Source of the DNA: Cedecea davisae DSM 4568
GTDB taxonomy: Bacteria; Pseudomonadota; Gammaproteobacteria; Enterobacterales; Enterobacteriaceae
NCBI RefSeq assembly: GCF_000412335.2
Contig: NZ_KE161030.1
Span: forward strand, 158,014 to 222,013
Direction of reading: 5' to 3'
DNA: 64,000 nucleotides
The position numbers were made by a program, and so were the translations under genes. Below the pieces are notes generated by a model. The model was given only the letters and a program-made list of their open reading frames with translations, had not been told where the DNA came from and searched no databases. This document shows, piece by piece, positions 55,878-64,000 of the stretch. Numbering within the stretch: the first letter of the stretch is position 1; each line of letters opens with the position of its first letter.

Positions 55878-57943
55878 TTTAACTTCCTGTTAATTACGCA
55901 ATCCTGGTTGGCGGTCAGCTGCCCGGTATTCCCGTTAAGCTGGTAGCCCGGCACCTGGCGCATCTGGGAGAAATGGTTGGCCAGGGACCAGGCATCGACG
56001 CCCATGGCATACAGGCGAGCCAGCGAATAGTCGTTATTAACGCGGCTCAGCGCCTGCTGCATCAACTGCGGGTTGCCGCCGGAAAGCATCGGGATTTCGC
56101 TGAACTGCAGGCCTTCCATTTCCAGGCGGTAGTCCGGGCCGTTAACGCCCTGAGAGCTGCGGGAGCTGGCATACAGCTGCGCGGCGCTGCGGCTGCCGGT
56201 GCGCATGGCGATCATCGGTTTAATCAAAGCGACTTCATCGGAAGTGGCAACGATATACACCGAATCGACGCTGCCGCTGCTGCTGGCGGTGATTTGTGCA
56301 TCCGTTGGTGCCGCCGGAATGGTCAGGCCGCCGATGGTTACGCCCGGCGCCGTGTTGGACGGTGTGCTGACCGGCGTACCGGTTAACGCTATGCCGGAGC
56401 CGCTGTTAATGCCGCGTTTGAGGTCGTTTACGGAGCCAAATTTCTGCTGTAGCACCAGGCCGCCGCCAATCTTCTGCCATTCGGTGGCAAAGGCTTTGGC
56501 CACGCGGTCGCCAAAGGCATTAGAAGGCAGCAACAGCAGCGGGCTGCGGTGATTTTGCTGCCAGATATGATGGGCCGCATCGCGGGCTTCGTCTTCCGGA
56601 GAAAGGGCGAAATAGCAGATATTTGGGCGATTCTGCACGGTTTCCGGCTGGTTAAGCGCCAGGATATTCAGCGGGCTGTTGGTACTGGCAAGCTCATCGA
56701 CGTTATTTTTCAATAACGGCCCGACCACCAGGGTCGCGCCATCCTGCTGTGCCTGGGCCAGCACCTGAGACAGCGGCTGAGAGCTGGTATCGTAGACTTT
56801 GATTTCCGCCGATGGGTTGGCAGGGGCAGAGCTTGAGGCCTCTCCGGCAGGTTGTGCCGCCGGTGCCGCTGGCGCATCAGTCGCTGGCTGGATTGAGGCC
56901 GACTGTGCTTTTTGGTCGGTCAGATCGCTAACGGAAGCGCTGGCCGGGCTGACGGCGGCATTGGGGTCTACGGGTGCCTGAGCGGCCTGCGGTTGCTGCA
57001 CCTGAGGCTGCGGAGCTGGCTGTTGCTGAGTATTAGGGTCTGTTGGCTGAACCTGTGGCTGCACGGCGGCAACCGGGGCAGAACCGCTGTTTTTAGCGGC
57101 CTCAAAACCCTGTTCGATAGCGCGGCCAAATACCGCGGCCTGGCCGTTTAGCGGCAGCAACAGGGCAATTTTCCCGGTCGAAGCAGGCTTGAAGTTCTGG
57201 ACATTAACCAACTGGGTTGGGAGCGTCTTTGCGCCCGGATTGTTCGGGTAGCGCGTTTGCCAGTCCTGGATGCCCGCTTTTAGCATCTTCGGATCGTTGC
57301 GGTTATCGCTCCAGACGCGCTGTAAGTCCAGCCAGCCCTGCAGAGTATTCTCATCGGCGTTGATGACCATGCTGTTCATCTGCTCCGCGGAGAGCTGTGA
57401 CAGCGCCTGCCAAATCCCGTCAATGTTCTTCTGGTGTGCATCGCCCTTGAGCAGCGGCTCCTGGGTAATATAAGCGCGCAGCAGTGCCAGAGAAGGACGC
57501 CCCTGAGAAGAGTCAATCACCGCCTGGTAATAACGGCTTTGCTGGCTCTTATCGAGCGTGGATGGATCTATCTTTTCCAGCAGGGCCGAGGCCGCGTTGA
57601 AATCTTTCTGCGCAATCTTCACTTCCGGCACCAGAAGCTGCTGTTCGCGGGCCTGGGCAGCGGTCAATTCCTGCGGCAGTTGGTTATACAGCTGTACGGC
57701 CTCCTGAGGTTTCCCCTCTTTCAGCAGGGCACGAATGGCGAGTAATTGCCAGTTGGTCTTGCTATCATCTGCGTTTTGCTGCATTTGCTGCAGATAGTAC
57801 GCTGACCCGGCGGTGGTTTCGCCCTGCAGCAGCGCGGCGGATTGATCCGGCGCCTGAGTAGAACAGCCAGCAAAAATTAGCGCAGCGAGCAAAACAGGCA
57901 GGCAGCGCCCGGCTTTTGAACGATTCAAGGTTGAGGGTAGCAT
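55835..57943 (-). CDS. lpoA: Penicillin-binding protein activator LpoA
   Basis: 702 residues from ATG 57943 ([20 protein letters not shown]), lipobox FAGC. N-terminal TPR-like helical domain, a Pro/Gln/Ala-rich linker (near 330-400), and a periplasmic-binding-protein-like C-terminal domain ([40 protein letters not shown]). It is an outer-membrane lipoprotein that activates PBP1a. The linker is longer than in E. coli (678 residues total). Divergent from rsmI across 62 bp. Confidence 0.95.
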   Translation of the reverse strand: MLPSTLNRSKAGRCLPVLLAALIFAGCSTQAPDQSAALLQGETTAGSAYYLQQMQQNADDSKTNWQLLAIRALLKEGKPQEAVQLYNQLPQELTAAQAREQQLLVPEVKIAQKDFNAASALLEKIDPSTLDKSQQSRYYQAVIDSSQGRPSLALLRAYITQEPLLKGDAHQKNIDGIWQALSQLSAEQMNSMVINADENTLQGWLDLQRVWSDNRNDPKMLKAGIQDWQTRYPNNPGAKTLPTQLVNVQNFKPASTGKIALLLPLNGQAAVFGRAIEQGFEAAKNSGSAPVAAVQPQVQPTDPNTQQQPAPQPQVQQPQAAQAPVDPNAAVSPASASVSDLTDQKAQSASIQPATDAPAAPAAQPAGEASSSAPANPSAEIKVYDTSSQPLSQVLAQAQQDGATLVVGPLLKNNVDELASTNSPLNILALNQPETVQNRPNICYFALSPEDEARDAAHHIWQQNHRSPLLLLPSNAFGDRVAKAFATEWQKIGGGLVLQQKFGSVNDLKRGINSGSGIALTGTPVSTPSNTAPGVTIGGLTIPAAPTDAQITASSSGSVDSVYIVATSDEVALIKPMIAMRTGSRSAAQLYASSRSSQGVNGPDYRLEMEGLQFSEIPMLSGGNPQLMQQALSRVNNDYSLARLYAMGVDAWSLANHFSQMRQVPGYQLNGNTGQLTANQDCVINRKLNWLQFSQGQIVPVS

Positions 57944-58005
57944 TCTGTATCCAGTGGTTTTTAAATCCCAATGTACAATATTAAATCGGCAATACGGATG
58001 AAACA

Positions 58006-58872
58006 ATGAAACAACACGAAACGGCGGCGATTTTAGCCAATACGCTCTATATCGTCCCGACGCCTATCGGCAATCTCGGGGACATCACCCAGCGGGCCCT
58101 CTCGGTGTTGCAAAGTGTTGATCTGATTGCCGCAGAAGATACTCGCCATACCGGCCTTTTGCTGCAGCATTTTGCGATTAATGCGCGACTGTTCGCACTT
58201 CACGATCACAACGAGCAACAAAAAGCCGAAACCCTGCTGGCTAAGCTGAAAGAAGGCCAAAGCATTGCGCTGGTTTCTGATGCCGGTACGCCGCTGATTA
58301 ATGACCCCGGCTATCATCTGGTGCGTACCTGCCGTGAAGCCGGGATCCGCGTTGTGCCGCTGCCCGGCCCGTGCGCCGCTATTGCCGCCTTGAGCGCCGC
58401 AGGTTTACCGTCCGACCGCTTCTGTTATGAAGGCTTCCTGCCCGCAAAATCCAAAGGCCGCCGCGACGCGCTGAAGGCGGTAGAGCAGGAGCCACGCACG
58501 CTGATTTTCTACGAGTCCACCCACCGCCTGCTGGATAGCATGGAAGATATCTGCGCGGTGCTCGGTGAGTCCCGCTATGTGGTACTGGCGCGCGAGCTGA
58601 CCAAAACCTGGGAGTCTATCCAGGGCGCGCCGATTGGCGAGCTGCTGGCCTGGGTGAAAGAAGATGAGAATCGCCGCAAGGGCGAAATGGTGCTGATAGT
58701 CGAAGGTTTTAAGGCACAAAGCGATGATGAGCTACCGGCCGATGCCCTGCGCACGCTCGCATTGTTGCAGGCTGAACTTCCGCTGAAGAAAGCCGCCGCG
58801 CTTGCCGCCGAAATTCACGGCGTGAAGAAGAACGCGCTGTATAAATATGCTTTAGAAAACAATAAGGGATAA
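58006..58872 (+). CDS. rsmI: 16S rRNA C1402 2'-O-methyltransferase RsmI
   Basis: 288 residues starting [20 protein letters not shown]. Tetrapyrrole-methylase fold: [53 protein letters not shown]. It methylates the ribose of C1402 in 16S rRNA. Divergent from lpoA, as in E. coli. Confidence 0.97.
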   Translation: MKQHETAAILANTLYIVPTPIGNLGDITQRALSVLQSVDLIAAEDTRHTGLLLQHFAINARLFALHDHNEQQKAETLLAKLKEGQSIALVSDAGTPLINDPGYHLVRTCREAGIRVVPLPGPCAAIAALSAAGLPSDRFCYEGFLPAKSKGRRDALKAVEQEPRTLIFYESTHRLLDSMEDICAVLGESRYVVLARELTKTWESIQGAPIGELLAWVKEDENRRKGEMVLIVEGFKAQSDDELPADALRTLALLQAELPLKKAAALAAEIHGVKKNALYKYALENNKG

Positions 58873-58984
58873 CTTTCTCGAGACCCCTCGCAGTTTTTGA
58901 AGCATAAACGCTTTATTGTATAAATAATGAACTCCCTGGTGTTATTTTGCACTTCACTGAATAACTTTAAGGGAGTTAAAGTTT

Positions 58985-59650
58985 ATGCCGGTATTGATAC
59001 CAGGGGAGTCGAAAATGGCCGTTTATCCCATTAGCTATAGTCCTGCTGCACTGGAAAGAGCCTTCGATGTGTCAGGTACTACGGATATTCTTGGCCCACC
59101 TGCGCTTATCGTTTTACGCAAGGATAAAAGCGCTGCGGCCATTATTTATGCAGAACCCGTGCTGGATGAGAACGATGAGCTTCGCCATCCTGTTGTTGCC
59201 AAACTCGATTTAATTCCGCGTAAGAGTGCCAGGCAGAATGAATCGATTGTTGCCGTTAAGCGCTATTGGGAATCAAAAGCCGTTTCTCAGGTTGAGGGGA
59301 TTGTTGTAGATAACCCCGCCCGGGATACCCGGGTTGCCACTACGCTTTATGAACACCTCATCGTTGAGCAGGATCTTATCCTGATGAGCGATCACGAGCA
59401 GTATATTGGCGGTCAGGCGATATGGAAACGCATTGCCCGTTCATCAAAGGATATAAGCGTTTTCATTCTGGATACCGAAAGCGGGTGCTTCTATCCCTAT
59501 GATGGGGAAAGAGTATGCTATGACAGCGAATGTATTCCTGAGTCTGAAATCTGGAGCCTGTCGCCTGACGAGTCCCAGCATGGCATTGTGCTGGTGGCGG
59601 AAAAACGCACGAGTTTCTCTGTGGATGAAGGCCTGGTTTCCCAGGCCTGA
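58985..59650 (+). CDS. Hypothetical protein, 221 residues
   Basis: ATG 58985 with GGGAG at 58971-58975; ATG 59015 (MAVYPISYS) is an alternative. Soluble, acidic, no membrane segment or signal. I recognise no family. Notable segments are PALIVLRKDKSAAAIIYAEP, NPARDTRVATTLYEHLIVEQ and SVFILDTESGCFYPYDGERV. The middle phrase about removing or replacing a ready copy (ATTLYEHLI, HEQYIGGQAIWKRIARSS) faintly recalls GNAT-fold or phage-derived proteins, but this is an impression. It is alone between rsmI and the convergent hydrolase gene. Confidence 0.7.
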   Translation: MPVLIPGESKMAVYPISYSPAALERAFDVSGTTDILGPPALIVLRKDKSAAAIIYAEPVLDENDELRHPVVAKLDLIPRKSARQNESIVAVKRYWESKAVSQVEGIVVDNPARDTRVATTLYEHLIVEQDLILMSDHEQYIGGQAIWKRIARSSKDISVFILDTESGCFYPYDGERVCYDSECIPESEIWSLSPDESQHGIVLVAEKRTSFSVDEGLVSQA

Positions 59651-59658
59651 AGTGAGCT

Positions 59659-61548
59659 CTACCTTACCGGCGTAGCCTCAACCACCAGCGTTTCCAGCGG
59701 CTTCAGCGTCACAATCAGCGGTTTACTGTAATCTCCCGTAAGCGTTGCGTTATCGCCATAAACGGCTTTTAGCGTAAAGCGTGTGGCCTCGCCGTCCGGT
59801 ACTTCAAAGCTTTTACTCAAGTCCAGATAGTAGCTCTGCGGCTTATCGGATGGGTTACGCAGCCCAAAAATCGCTTTCTCCTTGCTCCAGGACGCCCAGC
59901 CATAAACCTCAAGCTGCGTTGGGTCGCCGCCTATCCAGTGGCTGTCTACCAGCACGTTGCTATTTTCCCGCGACCATTTAGCCGCTTTAGCCAGCGTGTC
60001 CCATTTGGCGCTGTTCAGCATCGACGGCGTAATATACAGCTCTTGCAGCTGGGTGCCGGTAGCAAAATAGCTCCAGGTCTGGTCGGCGAAGTCGCCGTCT
60101 GTCTGGATCTTCTCAAGCCCAAAGTAGGCATGCTCGGCGCTGACAATACCGTGATACATCAATGAGTTTATCGGGAACAGCGGGCCTTTTCGCACGATAG
60201 AGCGATAAGTTTCAGCGTCGCGGTAGGTTACCCATTGCTGTACCGGAGAGCCTTTGCCGTAGACGTTAATATCGTCGCCCTGTCGCCAGATGGAGTCGGC
60301 ATAAAATAGCCAGGACGGGCTGGCGTTGGTGCCGGTCGTCAGGTTGATAAACAGGTCTTTATTGGCCGCGCGCATGTTTTTAATCAGTTCGATAGACGCA
60401 TCGAAGTCGGAGGCAAAGGGGCTGCCTTTGATATAAGAGTTGGCGTTGCCCATGCCGTCGAGCTTGAACGAGGTAATGTGCTCGTTTTTGATTAACCCAA
60501 TTATCTTCTCGTTAAAGTTGCGGAAGTAGTTGGGGCCGGAAAGGGCGAATTTTCCGTCTACCGTCTCAAAACCATTCTCTTTGGCGTGGGATACACGTTC
60601 ATCGCGGGGTTTGTTATAACCGCCCCACGGCGAGAGCCACAGGCCGATTGAGGTATGCAGGCTGTCTGCCTTTTCTTTAACGGCGCTGAAGCCGTGTTTA
60701 AATGCCGGACCAAACAGCCATTTACCGGTGAGATCGTCCCAGCCATCGTCGAGCAGGAAGCCGTCCAGCTTAACGCCCCGTTTATTAATCAGCTCACGGG
60801 CGTATTCATCCATACGGGTGAGAACATCTTTCTCGCTGTAGGGCGTAAAGAAGCCGATGTCCATCCAGCTGTTGTAATGCAGATAGGGCTGGTAAGGCCG
60901 CGGACGCATAACGTTAATGAACTGATTAAAGCTGCGGCGAAGCTGGTCAGTGGCCTCAAAGGTTCCGAAATACGTGGTATAGGTAACGGGCGCGTCGGTT
61001 TTAATCGGCGTTTTTAGCTCGACGTTAAGGTTAGTGGTGGTTTCGTAGGCGTAAGTATTCACGATGGGCTTTTGCGGCAGCATAAAGAAGCTGTCGGCCA
61101 CAATCGGCGAGCTGTTGACTGCGCCGTTGACGTAAGGTGCCTGAGCCTGCCCCTTGGTTGGGAAGAAGGTTATTTTAGCGACGTCGCGCGGCTGGCCCTT
61201 TGCCTGCAAGGTATAGTCGATAGCGGCGTATTTTCCTTTTAATACCTTGAACACTACGCTGACGGCAAAATCGTCACGCTCGTAATCTATCTGAATGGCA
61301 TCGTCTTTTTTGCTGACATTTTTGATTTTAAAGTCAGCGGTATGAATGACCTTTTCATCGGGCAGCGTCAGAAAAAACAGCTCAACGGGCGCGAGTTTAT
61401 GCCCGGACAGCTTGTCTTTCACTACCGCCGCAGAGTTTGCATCATCAAACGTTATCGCCAGATTGTTGTTATCCAGCTGGTATTGCGCCGCCAGCGCGGC
61501 ATTGCTCATCAGCATGAGGAGTAGAGAGCTTTTTATTATTGTCTTCAT
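59659..61548 (-). CDS. Secreted clan GH-D-like glycoside hydrolase in the aga operon
   Basis: 629 residues with signal peptide MKTIIKSSLLLMLMSNAALA. A TIM-barrel core similar to GH36/GH27 alpha-galactosidases: LDGFLLDDGWDDLTGKW, LWLSPWGGYNKPRDER, and FKLDGMGNANSYI, in which the aspartate is a candidate nucleophile. A beta-rich C-terminal domain ends VTLKPLETLVVEATPV. Similar proteins are sometimes called enterotoxin after Aeromonas Ast. Placement downstream of agaS-kbaY on the same strand, 23 bp away, suggests it releases galactose or N-acetylgalactosamine outside the cytosol for the pathway. Substrate is inferred. Confidence 0.78.
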   Translation of the reverse strand: MKTIIKSSLLLMLMSNAALAAQYQLDNNNLAITFDDANSAAVVKDKLSGHKLAPVELFFLTLPDEKVIHTADFKIKNVSKKDDAIQIDYERDDFAVSVVFKVLKGKYAAIDYTLQAKGQPRDVAKITFFPTKGQAQAPYVNGAVNSSPIVADSFFMLPQKPIVNTYAYETTTNLNVELKTPIKTDAPVTYTTYFGTFEATDQLRRSFNQFINVMRPRPYQPYLHYNSWMDIGFFTPYSEKDVLTRMDEYARELINKRGVKLDGFLLDDGWDDLTGKWLFGPAFKHGFSAVKEKADSLHTSIGLWLSPWGGYNKPRDERVSHAKENGFETVDGKFALSGPNYFRNFNEKIIGLIKNEHITSFKLDGMGNANSYIKGSPFASDFDASIELIKNMRAANKDLFINLTTGTNASPSWLFYADSIWRQGDDINVYGKGSPVQQWVTYRDAETYRSIVRKGPLFPINSLMYHGIVSAEHAYFGLEKIQTDGDFADQTWSYFATGTQLQELYITPSMLNSAKWDTLAKAAKWSRENSNVLVDSHWIGGDPTQLEVYGWASWSKEKAIFGLRNPSDKPQSYYLDLSKSFEVPDGEATRFTLKAVYGDNATLTGDYSKPLIVTLKPLETLVVEATPVR

Positions 61549-61571
61549 CAGAGGTCCTTAGCGTTGCGAGG

Positions 61572-63615
<2,044 letters not shown>

Positions 63616-63666
63616 GACGTGGTCCTTAGTATTGCGTGGTCAGGTGTCAGCTCATGTGCGCATGAC

Positions 63667-63690
63667 TACCTTTCGTTTCATTTCACTTAA
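63667..63690 (-). promoter_or_regulatory. AgaR operator, site 1
   Basis: TACCTTTCGTTTCATTTCAC followed by TTAA fits the E. coli AgaR consensus (W-R-M-M-TTTCRTTTYRTTTYNYTT-K-K) at 22 of 24 positions. It lies about 50 bp before agaS. Confidence 0.8.
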
Positions 63691-63744
63691 TGAGTTGCCT
63701 GCTTAAAAGGAAATGTATAGAAAGGAAAGTGTAAGATCAACATC

Positions 63745-63768
63745 AAAAAAGAAATAAAACGAAAATCG
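63745..63768 (-). promoter_or_regulatory. AgaR operator, site 2
   Basis: On the reverse strand, TTTCGTTTTATTTCTTTT within 63745-63768 fits the same AgaR consensus at 22 of 24 positions. With site 1 it brackets the likely agaS promoter. Confidence 0.75.
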
Positions 63769-63850
63769 TGATCTATATTGAGAATTTTGTTTATCTCTTT
63801 AATTAATAATGGTTTTTATTGGAGTGATGGATTTTGGAAAGGAAAGAAAA

Positions 63851-63877
63851 GGTCTGCGACGGAGCAGGCCGCAGACC
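63851..63877 (-). terminator. Terminator of a leftward transcript from beyond the window
   Basis: GGTCTGCG (63851-63858) pairs with CGCAGACC (63870-63877), and the reverse strand then reads TTTTCTTTCC. It points to a leftward gene or operon ending near 63880-63920. The last 120 bp show only short open frames, too little to name that gene. Confidence 0.6.
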
Positions 63878-64000
63878 AAAGTGGTACACATTGAAAGCGC
63901 TATAGGGGGACGCTTTTATTAATCGAAATCGGCTTATGGCAGATCAATACTGCCCTGTCATATGCCTTCTCCAGCGGCCTCAACCGAGCGGTGGCGTGCC

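Noticed and set aside
63878..64000. Partial leftward gene at the right edge
   Set aside because: Short open frames exist, but none can be recognised in 120 bp; only the terminator is supported.

Overview
This window reads as chromosome of a member of the Enterobacteriaceae related to Enterobacter, Citrobacter and Cedecea. The core blocks (dicD-dsbD-cutA-dcuA-aspA-fxsA-groSL-yjeI-epmB-efp-ecnAB-gdx-blc-ampC-frdDCBA-epmA and dolP-diaA-yraN-lpoA-rsmI) follow the E. coli order and read as close homologues. An ampR gene lies between ampC and frd, and ecnR follows ecnB, as in Enterobacter and Citrobacter but not E. coli K-12. The species cannot be fixed from the sequence alone.

Layout. 1-4.9 kb: a Fur-controlled heme uptake and anaerobic heme-degradation operon (receptor, periplasmic binding protein, radical SAM HutW, partial HutX), leftward. 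4.9-8.6 kb: an AT-rich accessory stretch with two unrecognised genes and a decayed IS4-family transposase. 8.7-9.5 kb: acid-shock gene asr with an RstA box and the tiny gene ydgU. 9.8-11.5 kb: a Fic protein, then three 72-bp tandem repeats next to tRNA-Phe, with a second copy of the tRNA 3' end plus terminator on the far side of the array. 11.5-31.5 kb: conserved core with redox and thiol genes, C4-dicarboxylate and aspartate metabolism, chaperonin, the EF-P modification genes epmB and epmA around efp, entericidins, guanidine export, AmpC/AmpR and fumarate reductase. The dsbD gene carries an in-frame palindromic repeat. 31.5-36 kb: small transport and modification genes, darP, pmbA, cybC and a CatB-like acetyltransferase. 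36.3-44.3 kb: a complete biotin-independent malonate decarboxylase operon mdcABCDEFGH with mdcR. 44.4-45 kb: a HigBA-type toxin-antitoxin pair. 45.4-54.2 kb: a poorly understood catabolic locus of the EF_0829-EF_0839 type. 54.3-58.9 kb: dolP-diaA-yraN-lpoA and divergent rsmI. 59-64 kb: an unrecognised gene and a leftward agaS-kbaY-glycoside hydrolase operon behind two AgaR-like operators.

The most interesting system is the 45.4-54.2 kb locus. It holds a small PRD protein, an SFCGS glycine-rich protein, DUF4312, two membrane proteins (DUF4311 and DUF4310), an amidohydrolase/deacetylase, a DgaE-type PLP ammonia-lyase, a DgaF/KDPG-type aldolase, an exported lactonase, and a PTS-domain transcriptional activator. 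The gene content suggests uptake and breakdown of an amino-sugar acid, perhaps N-acetylated and entering as a lactone, by a transporter whose mechanism is not established. A perfect 20-bp palindrome and a CRP-like site lie just upstream. Other notable items are the tRNA-Phe repeat array, the palindromic repeat read through inside dsbD, and a secreted clan GH-D-like enzyme in the galactosamine operon.
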